Shown: one piece after another, positions 1-8,732 of the stretch | Layout of the letters: each line of letters starts with the position of its first letter | Numbering within the stretch: position 1 is the stretch's first letter | Assembly (NCBI GenBank): GCA_905182475.1 | Contig: CAJJBR010000021.1 | Location: 1 to 64,000, forward strand | DNA: 64,000 nt | Reading direction: 5' to 3' | Origin: Akkermansiaceae bacterium | GTDB lineage: Bacteria; Verrucomicrobiota; Verrucomicrobiia; Verrucomicrobiales; Akkermansiaceae | Made by a program: the position numbers and the translations under genes | Notes under the pieces: generated by a model | What the model saw: only the letters and a program-made list of their open reading frames with translations | The model's database searches: none | Told to the model about the DNA's origin: nothing

Positions 1-395
1 TGGACGAAATGCTGGACGAGCTTGCGGGGGACTCGGAAGTTACTCGTTTCGATTTTAGAAAATCTGCGAAATGGTTGGCCGCAGGTGGGATCGCAGCTGC
101 CCTTGGATTGGGTGCTTATGTTTCGGTTCCCGATCAAATTAATCCATTGAAGGCTATAGAGTTCGTTTCCAATCAAAATGACCTGGAGCCTGAACTTATC
201 TTTCTTTCCGAGTCCGACCGAGTTGAAGGTGTCAGCGACGAAGGCTTGTATATTGATTCCGGTGGCTCGGCCGTTCGGAAAGTCCGGATCCGGGTTGTCG
301 GGGAAAGCCAGATCCGGGACGAGGAAACCGGGATTGTAGTGATGCTCACGGAACCACGCGAGGAAATGTATATGGTGCCTGTAAGCACGTTCTAA
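1..395 (+). CDS. Membrane-anchored hypothetical protein (5' end at or just beyond window edge)
   Basis: The reading frame is open to the left edge. The first two bases could complete an ATG lying one base outside the window; another ATG is at 9. After about 20 polar residues comes a single hydrophobic segment (WLAAGGIAAALGLGAYVSV), then an extracytoplasmic domain of about 80 residues. I recognise no family. One base separates its stop from the PDZ gene at 397, so the two are probably co-transcribed. A short cytoplasmic head, one TM and a small outer domain followed by a secreted PDZ protein recalls verrucomicrobial sigma/anti-sigma/PDZ clusters, but no sigma factor is visible here, so an anti-sigma role is only a guess. 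Confidence 0.6.
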   Translation, partial: DEMLDELAGDSEVTRFDFRKSAKWLAAGGIAAALGLGAYVSVPDQINPLKAIEFVSNQNDLEPELIFLSESDRVEGVSDEGLYIDSGGSAVRKVRIRVVGESQIRDEETGIVVMLTEPREEMYMVPVSTF

Positions 396-396
396 C

Positions 397-1149
397 ATGC
401 GCGCAACTTTTCAAATTTTTTTAGGTCTAGTTCTGGGCGGACTTTCGTTCGCACAAGAGGTCATACCTGTCGTTGCTGCTAAGCAACCGATCGGGGATGC
501 TTGGTTAGGACTCGGTGTTTCAAAGCCGGATGAAACCACAACCACTCAACTTCCGGCATTGCCTCCAGGAATCGGTTTCGTAGTCACAACTCTCGAGGAA
601 GAAGGCCCGGCGAAACGGGCGGGGGTCAAGCAACACGATCTCCTCTGGAAAATGAACGAGCAGATGCTCGTCAACGAAGGTCAGCTCGCAACCTTACTCC
701 GTCTCGCTGACCCTGGCGACGAGGTAACTGTGTCCGTTTTCCGAAAGGGCAAAGCTATCGATTTGAAAGTGACACTTGGCGAAACCAAGGGCTACAACAG
801 TAAGGCGATCCGGCAGGTGTTGATTGATTCGGTAATGCGACGGGCTGACGGAGCCATAAGAATCGTGAATGTGGAGAGGAAAACTGCTGCTATTTCTAAC
901 GAAAAAGGCAGTGCGGAAGTCTCACGCTTAGAGAAAGGTGATTCCGTGCGTATCCTCGATCCAAATGGCGAAGTAATTTTCGAAGGAGTGGTGAGCGGGC
1001 GCCCCGAGCTTTCCGCCGTGCCTCAAGGATGGCGCAGGCAGGTTTGCGCAATGCGGCGCGGCCTTGATCACGCCCTCAGCGCAAAAGCGGCGCCAAAGCG
1101 TCAGCCGCGCCCACGTATTGTTCCACCTCCAGTAGAGATTGAAAAATAA
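397..1149 (+). CDS. Secreted PDZ-domain protein
   Basis: 250 aa. An N-terminal signal peptide of about 19 residues ends near GLSFAQE. A PDZ-like domain covers roughly residues 45-125, with the hydrophobic carboxylate-binding-loop region GIGFVVTTLEEEGPAKRAGV and the later GDEVTVSVFRKGK strand. The remaining 120 residues are charged and end in a Pro/Arg-rich tail. There is no trypsin-type catalytic triad, so this is a stand-alone PDZ protein that probably binds exposed C-termini in the periplasm. It starts one base after the upstream membrane protein and likely works with it. Confidence 0.8.
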   Translation: MRATFQIFLGLVLGGLSFAQEVIPVVAAKQPIGDAWLGLGVSKPDETTTTQLPALPPGIGFVVTTLEEEGPAKRAGVKQHDLLWKMNEQMLVNEGQLATLLRLADPGDEVTVSVFRKGKAIDLKVTLGETKGYNSKAIRQVLIDSVMRRADGAIRIVNVERKTAAISNEKGSAEVSRLEKGDSVRILDPNGEVIFEGVVSGRPELSAVPQGWRRQVCAMRRGLDHALSAKAAPKRQPRPRIVPPPVEIEK

Positions 1150-1164
1150 GGCGAGTAACCCTGT

Positions 1165-1626
1165 TTAAATTTTACAGCCCGCGAGCTTCAAGGCACGGGT
1201 GAAATGTTTTTTCAGCACCGGGGTGATGGATAGGCGAGAGCCTTTCTGGCAGACGGTCATTTCGGAGAGAATCTCATCGTCCTTGAGTGTCTGGAGGGGG
1301 ATGAGTTCGTCGAAGGTGGCGATGTGTTCGAAATCGACGAGATACCAGCGGGGTTTTTCCTCGGTGGCCTTGGGATCGAAATACTCGCCGTTTTTCTCGA
1401 GCTGGGTGGGATCCGGGTAGGAGGCGGAGGCGACCTTTGCGACGCCCGAGATACCAGGAGGCTTCGCGTTCGAGTGGTAGAAGAGGGCCAGATCGCCCAC
1501 TTTCATATCCCGCCACATGAAGTTCCGCGCTTGATAATTACGGACGCCCGACCACGGCTCTTGATCTACCTTTTCAAGATCTTGGATCGAGAAGACGTCG
1601 GGTTCGGATTTGATTAACCAAGGAAT
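1165..1626 (-). CDS. EVE-domain protein with apparent ATT start
   Basis: EVE domains are PUA-like folds that bind modified bases in DNA or RNA. The ATG at 1518 gives only 117 aa and would cut off the first third of the fold. The same frame continues upstream and encodes the family N-terminus (PWLIKSEPDVFSI, then EPWSGVRNYQARNFM), so the real gene must reach about 1626. Between that motif and the in-frame TAG about 30 bases upstream there is no ATG, GTG or TTG. The best candidate is ATT at 1624-1626, giving 153 aa, the normal length of the family. Alternatives are a lost start codon or a sequence error. It lies 34 bases downstream of lipA on the same strand. Confidence 0.75.
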   Translation of the reverse strand: MPWLIKSEPDVFSIQDLEKVDQEPWSGVRNYQARNFMWRDMKVGDLALFYHSNAKPPGISGVAKVASASYPDPTQLEKNGEYFDPKATEEKPRWYLVDFEHIATFDELIPLQTLKDDEILSEMTVCQKGSRLSITPVLKKHFTRALKLAGCKI

Positions 1627-1634
1627 TTTGCGCG

Positions 1635-1675
1635 AAACTTTAAATTTTAAACTCTAAACCTCAAACAAGACTTGG
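1635..1675 (+). repeat. Oriented AT-rich intergenic motif, copy 1
   Basis: Tandem TTTnAAA-like units followed by CCTCAAACAAGACTTGG. It lies immediately before the probable start of the EVE gene on the opposite strand and has the same orientation as the copies at 2671, 15891, 26711, 28276, 33105, 33834, 52496 and 56010. Confidence 0.6.
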
Positions 1676-2659
1676 CTTGAGGGCGGGGAGGGGGAGGTGC
1701 TCGGGGCCGAGTTCCAATCCGGAGGAGGCGCGGAGGTCGGACTCGATGGCTTGGAGGACATCGAGTTCCGGTCGGAAATCGGCGGCGTGGTAGGAGGAGC
1801 GGACGAGTGGGCCGGAGGCGCAGTGGCGGAAGCCTTTCGCAATCGCGACCTGCTTGTATTCCGCGAATTTATCCGGGTGGATGTATTCCACCACAGGAAG
1901 GTGTTTCGGAGTAGGGCGGAGGTATTGGCCTAGGGTTAGGACGGTGACGTCGTGGGCGAGCAGGTCGTCCATTGCTTGGAAAATCTCATCCTCGCGCTCT
2001 CCAAGACCAAGCATGAGGCCGGATTTGGTGGCGACGTGACCGTTGACCATTTCCTTGGCCTTTTTCAGGACAGTGAGGGAGCGCTGGTATTTCGCACGGG
2101 AGCGGACGAGTGGGGTCAGCCTCTCTACGGTTTCCAAGTTGTGGTTGAAAATGTGGGGGCGGGCGTCCATCACGAGTTGTAGTGCCCAGTCTCTATCGTT
2201 AAAATCGGGGACGAGGACTTCGATGATGATTTCGGGATTTACCTTGCGGACTGTACGGATGGTTTCACGGAAATGCTCGGCTCCGCCGTCTTTCAAGTCG
2301 TCGCGGGCTACGGCGGTGATGACGATGTGCTTGAGATTCATCCGGCTGGTCGCCTCTGCAATCCGTGCTGGTTCGTCTGATTCAAGGGCATCTGGCTTAG
2401 CTGTTTTCACTGCGCAGAAACCGCAGGCGCGGGTGCACTTGTCACCGGCGATCATGAAGGTGGCGGTGCCTTGACCCCAGCATTCCCAACGGTTCGGGCA
2501 CTGTGCTTCTTCGCAGACGGTGACGAGTTTGAGATCCTGAATCAGCGATTTTGTGGACCAGAAGGCGGGGTTGTTGGGTAAACGGACTTTGATCCAATCG
2601 GGCTTCTTTTCCCGGTGAAGAGTCGGATCCATTTTCATCTTGGGGCCACAGGCTGACAT
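1661..2659 (-). CDS. lipA: Lipoyl synthase
   Basis: 332 aa radical-SAM enzyme that inserts two sulfurs into protein-bound octanoyl groups to make lipoyl cofactors of 2-oxoacid dehydrogenases and the glycine cleavage system. The auxiliary cluster motif CEEAQCPNRWEC is near residue 50, the radical-SAM motif CTRACGFC near residue 75, and the C-terminal RSSYHA serine motif near residue 295. The extra N-terminal ~20 residues are ordinary. Start ATG at 2659. No lipB is adjacent, so the octanoyl donor pathway must lie elsewhere. Confidence 0.97.
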   Translation of the reverse strand: MSACGPKMKMDPTLHREKKPDWIKVRLPNNPAFWSTKSLIQDLKLVTVCEEAQCPNRWECWGQGTATFMIAGDKCTRACGFCAVKTAKPDALESDEPARIAEATSRMNLKHIVITAVARDDLKDGGAEHFRETIRTVRKVNPEIIIEVLVPDFNDRDWALQLVMDARPHIFNHNLETVERLTPLVRSRAKYQRSLTVLKKAKEMVNGHVATKSGLMLGLGEREDEIFQAMDDLLAHDVTVLTLGQYLRPTPKHLPVVEYIHPDKFAEYKQVAIAKGFRHCASGPLVRSSYHAADFRPELDVLQAIESDLRASSGLELGPEHLPLPALKPSLV

Positions 2660-2670
2660 GCGGGAAACAT

Positions 2671-2705
2671 AAATTTTAAACTTTAAACTTCAAGGAAGAC
2701 TTGGA
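2671..2705 (+). repeat. Oriented AT-rich intergenic motif, copy 2
   Basis: Sequence AAATTTTAAACTTTAAACTT followed by CAAGGAAGACTTGG, in the 63-bp gap between the divergent lipA and murI genes, 12 bases upstream of the lipA start. This is the cleanest copy of the family. Confidence 0.6.
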
Positions 2706-2722
2706 ATTTCGAGAATACAGGT

Positions 2723-3541
2723 GTGAACGAAGCTGCATTGGGGATTTTTGATTCAGGGGTTGGTGGTCTAACGGTGGTTAGAGCCGTCCAGGACCTGATG
2801 CCGGGGGAGGATGTGATTTACCTAGGGGACACGGCGCGGCTGCCATATGGTTCGAAAAGCCCGGAGACGATCCGCAGGTTTGCAGATGAGGACGTGGCCT
2901 TCCTTGTCGGGAAAGGTGTGAAGGCGATCGTTGTGGCCTGTAACACCGCCACCGCGCATGCCTTGCCAGCTCTCAAGGAACGCTACTGTCTGCCGATTAT
3001 CGGAGTGATCGAGCCGGGCGTGGAGGCCGCTTTGACGGATCGGGACGCGGAAAGAATCGGTATTATTGCCACGCGTGGAACTATTGGATCACACGCCTAC
3101 CAGCATGCCTTGGCCACGAAACGCACTGGGCTGATGATCCACGGGGCCGCTACTCCCTTGCTGGTGCCTCTCATTGAGGAAAACTGGATTTCCGAGCAGG
3201 TGACCAAGGATGTGCTGAAGAAGTATCTCGATCCGCTGGTGGAAAAGGGGATTGATACCTTGATGCTCGCCTGCACCCACTACCCGCTGCTGGTGCCTGT
3301 ACTCAAGGAACTCCTGCCGTCCGATGTTAGGCTGGTGGATTCTGCAACTACTTGTGCGGAAGACTTGCGGCGGATGTTGTCTGAAAAAAATCTGTTAAGC
3401 GAAAAAACCGAGGGCGGGTCGTTGCAAATCCATCTGACCGACCTTTCCGAGCAATTCGAGGAACTCGCAAAACGTTTCCTGAACCGGTCTCCTGGTCGCG
3501 TGAGGCGCGCAGTATTCGACGAGGTGCGTCCCGGAATCTAA
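2723..3541 (+). CDS. murI: Glutamate racemase
   Basis: 272 aa. Interconverts L- and D-glutamate for peptidoglycan synthesis. The Asp/Ser region FDSGVGGLTV is at the N-terminus, with the substrate motif LGDTARLPYGSK. The two catalytic cysteines sit in VACNTATA (about residue 73) and LACTHYPLL (about residue 184). The start is GTG at 2723; no better ATG lies upstream. It is divergent from lipA and followed by an SLC13 permease 68 bases later. Confidence 0.97.
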   Translation: MNEAALGIFDSGVGGLTVVRAVQDLMPGEDVIYLGDTARLPYGSKSPETIRRFADEDVAFLVGKGVKAIVVACNTATAHALPALKERYCLPIIGVIEPGVEAALTDRDAERIGIIATRGTIGSHAYQHALATKRTGLMIHGAATPLLVPLIEENWISEQVTKDVLKKYLDPLVEKGIDTLMLACTHYPLLVPVLKELLPSDVRLVDSATTCAEDLRRMLSEKNLLSEKTEGGSLQIHLTDLSEQFEELAKRFLNRSPGRVRRAVFDEVRPGI

Positions 3542-3609
3542 TTTTCGCGGCAAGTGGCACGGAGTGATTGCGGAAGCCTCTGGTTTCCCTATCCTTATTT
3601 TATCCAAGT

Positions 3610-5409
3610 ATGAGCGGGGAGAAAATACAGATGTTTGTTACGTTCGCCGTATTGGCGGGTGTTTTTGCGATCTTCATTAAGGAGTGGCTGCCCAATGACC
3701 TGGTGGCGCTGGGCGCGCTTTCGGTTCTTCTGCTGGTCGGGATTCTGAACGAACAGGATCTGGGAACAATTTTCAGTAACTCCGCCCCCATGACCATAGG
3801 CGCGATGTTTATTCTCGGCGAGGCACTGACCCGCACTGGGGTAATCGATTGGATCGCACAACGTTTTGAAAAATGGGCGGGCGGTTCGCTTTCCCGTGCG
3901 ATCATCATCCTCGCCCTCATCGTGATACCGCTATCGGCTTTCATGAACAACACCCCAGTGGTGATCGTGTTCCTTCCCGTTCTGATGGCCTTCGCGCGGA
4001 GTACGGGGCTGAAAGCTAGCAAACTCCTCATCCCGCTTTCCTTCCTAAGTATCCTCGGCGGCACCATCACACTCATCGGGACCTCGACCAATCTCCTCGT
4101 CTCTGGACTCTCGAAACAACAGGGGCAACCTGCCTTCGGGATCTTTGAAATCAGTGGCCTGGGAATCGTTTATGCGATCATCGGTTCGCTTTATATCTAT
4201 TTCATTGGGCAGCGTCTCCTGCCGGAAAGGGACACCGTAAGTAGCCTTCTCGATGCCGAGGATACCCGGAAATTCTCCAGTGCCGTGGAAATCCCTGAGG
4301 ACTCGCCGCTGATCGGGAAGCGGCTGATCGAGCACCCGCTTTTCTCCAGCCGGAAACGAACCATCGTTTACGAAGTGATCCGCTACGGCAGGCGGGTAGA
4401 GGATACTCCTTTGGATGCGATTATCCTGCAACCAAGAGACGTTTTATGGTTCCGCGGCACCTCGAAGAAGCTCGCTGAAATCCAAGGGCACGACGGGGTG
4501 GAGATGATCCACAGGAGGAAAGGTAGCGGAGAAGAGGAAGCCGTTGAGACCGAGGAAGTGAAAACTGTCGAGGCGATTATCGGCCAACAAAGCCCTTTAA
4601 TTGGAAAGAGTGTCAAGGAGTCCAATATCCGTCGCCGCTACGGGATCGTTGTCGCCGCCGTCCATCGCCAGGGAGTGAACCTTTCCGAGGGATACCGCGA
4701 TATCCGCCTAGCATTTGGCGATACGTTGCTACTGGAAGGCCCTGTCCACAACATTGTCCGGCTCAACAAGGAGGGAAGTTTCCTGAGCCTCAACGAGACG
4801 GTGATCCGTTCCCGGATGAAGTCAAAAATGACGCTGGCCATCGGGATACTGGCGGCAGTGGTCATCGCCGCCGCCACGGGTATTTTGTCCATCACTAGCG
4901 CCGCAATCATCGGAGCGGTGGCCGCTGTGATGACCGGTTGTCTCGATATCCGTGATGCCTACAATGCGGTCGAGTGGAATGTGCTTTTCCTGATCTACGG
5001 GATGCTTGGAATCGGCCTGGCGATGGAAAAAACCGGTGGTGCGGAATGGATCGCTAGTGGGGTGGTAGGTTCCATGTCCCAACTCGGGCCACTACCCATT
5101 CTTGCCGGCATCTATCTTCTCACCTTCATCCTTACCGAGTTGGTGACGAACAACGCAGTCGCGATCCTGATGACTCCGATAGCCATCTCCGTAGCGATGT
5201 CGCTAGATGTTGATCCGCGCCCTTTCCTTGTGGCGATCATGTTTGCCGCGAGTGCCAGTTTTATCACCCCTATTGGTTATCAGACGAACACCTACGTCTA
5301 TGGTGCCGGCGGATACAAGTTCGGCGATTTTATCAAGGTAGGGCTTCCGCTCAGCCTCATCCTTTGGGTAACAGCTATGTTACTAATTCCGAGATTGTGG
5401 CCGTTTTAG
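3610..5409 (+). CDS. SLC13-type permease with two TrkA-C domains
   Basis: 599 aa from the ATG at 3610; an upstream in-frame ATG at 3568 would add 14 polar residues. It has the family layout: about five TM helices, a cytoplasmic insert with two TrkA-C (RCK_C) domains (around residues 205-285 and 320-390), then a second TM block. Conserved half-repeat motifs FMNNTPVVIVFLP and ELVTNNAVAILMTP, each followed by a glycine/threonine loop (GTSTNLLVSG and PIGYQTNTYVYG), mark the substrate and ion sites. Members take up sulfate, phosphate or dicarboxylates with Na+; the substrate cannot be told here. Confidence 0.9.
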   Translation: MSGEKIQMFVTFAVLAGVFAIFIKEWLPNDLVALGALSVLLLVGILNEQDLGTIFSNSAPMTIGAMFILGEALTRTGVIDWIAQRFEKWAGGSLSRAIIILALIVIPLSAFMNNTPVVIVFLPVLMAFARSTGLKASKLLIPLSFLSILGGTITLIGTSTNLLVSGLSKQQGQPAFGIFEISGLGIVYAIIGSLYIYFIGQRLLPERDTVSSLLDAEDTRKFSSAVEIPEDSPLIGKRLIEHPLFSSRKRTIVYEVIRYGRRVEDTPLDAIILQPRDVLWFRGTSKKLAEIQGHDGVEMIHRRKGSGEEEAVETEEVKTVEAIIGQQSPLIGKSVKESNIRRRYGIVVAAVHRQGVNLSEGYRDIRLAFGDTLLLEGPVHNIVRLNKEGSFLSLNETVIRSRMKSKMTLAIGILAAVVIAAATGILSITSAAIIGAVAAVMTGCLDIRDAYNAVEWNVLFLIYGMLGIGLAMEKTGGAEWIASGVVGSMSQLGPLPILAGIYLLTFILTELVTNNAVAILMTPIAISVAMSLDVDPRPFLVAIMFAASASFITPIGYQTNTYVYGAGGYKFGDFIKVGLPLSLILWVTAMLLIPRLWPF

Positions 5410-5413
5410 GAAA

Positions 5414-7987
5414 TTACTTCAGTGCCTTTAGGTATGCAACGAGGTGCTCGATGTCTTGCTCCGGGATCACCCCGGCGAAGGAAGGCATGGACGGCTCGTA
5501 GCCCTCGGTGATGACTGCGGAGGGTTCGAGGATGGAGGTTTTCAGATACGCGTCCAGATCGGCTGGGTGGCGGGTCGCGATTCCGTTGAGCGGTGGGCCG
5601 GTGAGCTTCGTGCCGTCTAGCGCATGGCAGCCGGTGCATCCGTAGTTGGTGAAAAGGGCTTTCCCGCGTGGTGCCTCGCCGGGAGTGAGGGCTACTACGG
5701 ATTTCTTTTCACGTTCCGCGACTGCCGCGAGAGCGGACTTGCTTGGCTGCGGAAGCGAATCCGGTCGGGCGTAAATCTCGATCGCATACGGTTCCTCGGC
5801 AACTGTGGTATCGCGGATGTGGAGGCGTAGTTGGAGGATGTCGGATTTGAAAATCTCCAGGGCTTCGATGGCAACCTTTGTGCGATCCGGGGAAAGAGTG
5901 AGCTTACCCGTTTTTACGGAATGCTCGCCCGGGTTCCCGTCCCAGCGGAAGTGACCAGAGCCATACTGCCCGGTGCGTTTGATGTTCCAAAGATCCAGCT
6001 CAGGTCTAGGCGCGATCAGGCTGAGGGCGGCGGGAAGGGGAGTTTCGAAAGTGACCGTTACCAGCTTGCTCTCCACTGAAACCGAAACCGGCACGACCAT
6101 AGCCGACCTCTCGGAAATCTCCGCCAGCCCGGCCTCCTTCGGAGTCTGCGGTTTGTATCCGGAGATGCCGATCCCAGCGGCATAGAGCTTGCCGTTCTTA
6201 GGATGCGTCGCCGCCCCGAGGATGGGGAAGTCGAAATCAAACGGCAGCTTCCACGCGAAGGGCAGTCCCGTTTCCGGAGTTTTCACGGGGAAGATCCTTC
6301 CGCTCCAAGAAAGATGGACAAAGCAGTCACCCAGCGAGGGGAAGCCCTTTTGCGAAAGCGTCGCGAAGGAAGATCCCGAGCGGTTGATCTGGTAGGGGAA
6401 CCACAAGAGGGGAAGCTTCGGTTTCTTCTTCTTCCGGAAATCCGAGGGCTCGAAGCCGAGGTAGGCTTTGTCTTCTCCGAGAAGATGGATGGGCGTGCTC
6501 GGTATAAAATGTCCTTGCTGGTCGGATGCGAACAAGGCTCCGTCAGATCGTCTTCCGATAAAGGGAACACGCAGTCCATCCGCCAGAGTTTCGATGATCA
6601 AACCGTTCGGACTGATCCTTAACGCCGACCCTCGGCCGGGGACGGTCTCGCTGAAGATTGTCTTTTTTTTATCCGTCAGTCCCGCCCTCGCGATAATGAA
6701 AGAGCCGTCCTTTTCTATCTCCAGCGAGGTCGCGTAGTCGCGGGTGTGGATGGTTTGCGAAAACGCATCTGAAGCGCAGGCGTAGAGATCGAAAAAGCCG
6801 TCGCCATCCACGTCTTCGAGCCGGGTGATCTGATCGCGACCAAGAACGAACACCTGATCATCCTTATCGATAGCAATCGACATCGGTTCAAAGATCCCAA
6901 ACGCCGCTCGACTCCAAGTCGCCGTTTCACATTCGATGCCTTTCACTCTCCAGACATCGCCGTCGAGAGTCGTGATAAGGGCGTCGCCATTTGAAAGGAA
7001 CGCGATATCGGTCGGACGCACCGCACGTTTCCACGGGTTTTCCAAAGGCATTTTCAGCGGACGCTCTGCGATGGGTGAACCATTCTCTTCCCCCGCAGGG
7101 CTACTCACCTTCACGGTTCCAGGAAAAGGCGGCGGGCCGGTCTCGTTTTCCGGGAATCCTCCGAACTTCGTTACTGCGGGATCCACCTCCGATGATCGGA
7201 TCATGCGGAAAAGGACTTCCTCAGCGCCTCCTGCTACCACCAGCGAGGTTCCGGTCGTCGCACTGGAACGCACTTCAAACCGTCCCTGTCCCGTGACCGA
7301 AAAGTATTTCATTCCGCCACTCTCCAGCTCCACATTCTTCCTCGCCCCGGTCCCGGAAACTTTCCCGCCTGCTCCATCCATCCTAATCGCGACCATCTTC
7401 TGCCCCGCGTTCACCGCGATGATGCGTTCGATCAGATCCCCGCCGATCACCCGGCTCGTCTCCCGCACATAGCGCGTCCCGATCCGGTAAGTCACCACTA
7501 CGCCGCCCTTAGATCGTAGTAGCCCGAGGTAACGCCCAGCGCCCACGGGCATCGGCCCCACCATTCCTTTTCCCTCGGTGAGTGCTAGCTCGCGGATGTC
7601 TTTGTCAGGCAATGCACCGAGTCCCACACCGGGCAGCTCTGCTGTCTGGGAAATGATTTCTCCGCGTAGCGTCGGCGGCTTGTCTGCCTTCGCTTTTTTG
7701 TCCGGATACGAAATGCCTGCCATGGAGTCCATGCTTAGCGGAGCTTTCCCCGCAGGAGCTTTCCATAGCGCGGCATACCGCAGCAGATCCGGATCGAAGC
7801 ACGTCCAATAACCACGGCCTAGTGGAATCAATACCCCGCGCCTCACCCGGTTCAGCGGCTTTTCCGAAACTACCAATGCACTGCGCAGGAACGGCTGGTC
7901 TTCTTCCAAGAATTCCCCTTTTGGAATGCCTTGGGCAGAGGCGGCTTGGAAGGCAAGTGCGGTGGCGGATAGTAGAAGGATTTTCAT
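5414..7987 (-). CDS. Secreted beta-propeller protein with C-terminal cytochrome c domain
   Basis: 857 aa starting at the ATG at 7987, which begins a clear signal peptide (MKILLLSATALAFQAASAQG); the longer frame to 8104 is unlikely. The N-terminal half resembles the DUF6797-like region of Planctomycetes/Verrucomicrobia cytochromes. The middle has propeller-like repeats (TDIAFLSNGDALITTLDGDV; VFVLGRDQITRLEDVDGDG). The last ~90 residues form a class I cytochrome c with CTGCH heme attachment and a probable distal Met in PSMPSF. The family is thought to act in periplasmic oxidation of sugars or similar substrates; substrate unknown. It faces the SLC13 gene tail to tail with a 4-base gap. Confidence 0.85.
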   Translation of the reverse strand: MKILLLSATALAFQAASAQGIPKGEFLEEDQPFLRSALVVSEKPLNRVRRGVLIPLGRGYWTCFDPDLLRYAALWKAPAGKAPLSMDSMAGISYPDKKAKADKPPTLRGEIISQTAELPGVGLGALPDKDIRELALTEGKGMVGPMPVGAGRYLGLLRSKGGVVVTYRIGTRYVRETSRVIGGDLIERIIAVNAGQKMVAIRMDGAGGKVSGTGARKNVELESGGMKYFSVTGQGRFEVRSSATTGTSLVVAGGAEEVLFRMIRSSEVDPAVTKFGGFPENETGPPPFPGTVKVSSPAGEENGSPIAERPLKMPLENPWKRAVRPTDIAFLSNGDALITTLDGDVWRVKGIECETATWSRAAFGIFEPMSIAIDKDDQVFVLGRDQITRLEDVDGDGFFDLYACASDAFSQTIHTRDYATSLEIEKDGSFIIARAGLTDKKKTIFSETVPGRGSALRISPNGLIIETLADGLRVPFIGRRSDGALFASDQQGHFIPSTPIHLLGEDKAYLGFEPSDFRKKKKPKLPLLWFPYQINRSGSSFATLSQKGFPSLGDCFVHLSWSGRIFPVKTPETGLPFAWKLPFDFDFPILGAATHPKNGKLYAAGIGISGYKPQTPKEAGLAEISERSAMVVPVSVSVESKLVTVTFETPLPAALSLIAPRPELDLWNIKRTGQYGSGHFRWDGNPGEHSVKTGKLTLSPDRTKVAIEALEIFKSDILQLRLHIRDTTVAEEPYAIEIYARPDSLPQPSKSALAAVAEREKKSVVALTPGEAPRGKALFTNYGCTGCHALDGTKLTGPPLNGIATRHPADLDAYLKTSILEPSAVITEGYEPSMPSFAGVIPEQDIEHLVAYLKALK

Positions 7988-8104
7988 TGGAAAGGCTCTA
8001 AGGGAAAATAACCGCAACTTGCGGAATGAAAAGGCTAAGCCTTTGCACGTATGGAGCGCCGTCCTTCCAGGCGGCTGGTTTTGGATTTTGACCCCGCTGG
8101 TCAA

Positions 8105-8495
8105 TTATATCGACACCCGCTTGATTCCCAGACGGGTGTATTTGAAGTTTAGCCGCAGGGCGGTTCTTAGTCCCGTGACATTCAGGCAGCCCAGCATCTG
8201 GGCAACGTGTTGTCATTGAAAGCGGTAACCACCTTGGGATCGACAATAAGCCGACTATCCATGATCAGGTCGGGGATTCGTGTGCCAATGAGCTCCCCTT
8301 CGTAGAAACCTCATGCTGCTTTTGTTGCTCGCAATCAACACCTTGTTCGCGCAGCTCGATCACTAATGCTCTGTCATAAAGCATCTCGTCCAGCCCAGGA
8401 CGCAGGGTATTCAGCACTTTCATCGCCGCTCCGATTCCAATCTCTGTCAGATCGGCATTTGGAGCCGGACTTTTTGTATTTGGATCTGTGCTCAT
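8105..8495 (-). pseudogene. GxxExxY family protein, broken by two frameshifts
   Basis: The intact N-terminal frame gives LTEIGIGAAMKVLNTLRPGL and ALVIELREQGVDCEQQ, typical of GxxExxY proteins. Near 8303 the frame must shift to read FYEGELIGTRIPDLIMDSRL and DPKVVTAFND; near 8205 it must shift again to read QHVAQMLGCLNVTGLRTALR and NFKYTRLGIKRVSI, ending at the TAA at 8105. Joined, the pieces give about 130 aa, the full family length. The net 391 bases fit two one-base deletions. The family's function is poorly known. Because both lesions lie in otherwise well-conserved sequence, decay looks recent. Confidence 0.85.
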
Positions 8496-8600
8496 CTGCG
8501 TGATCGGTGGTTAAAAATCTTGGGCATTGGGGGTTTTAACCACAGATGACACAGAATTCACAGATGGAAGAGGATCCGAATGTAAATGCTCTTCTTCTCT
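8496..8600. repeat. Palindromic ACCAC(G/A)GAT-type repeat
   Basis: Two facing arms, CATCTGCGTGATCGGTGGTT before 8513 and TTTTAACCACAGATGACACA after 8534, form an imperfect inverted repeat. The arm motif recurs at 12992-13155 and 55422-55532. It sits between the GxxExxY pseudogene and the oxidoreductase gene. Confidence 0.45.
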
Positions 8601-8732
8601 TAGCTACCCGGATCAAATTCCTCTCCTCCTATGAAAAGGGGGTTGCAGCTCGGAGTCTCCTTTAAGAGGATCACCGCGCCGGGGCGCACGAATGCTGCCA
8701 CAGCAACACAACGGATTTTAAAAGACACGATT

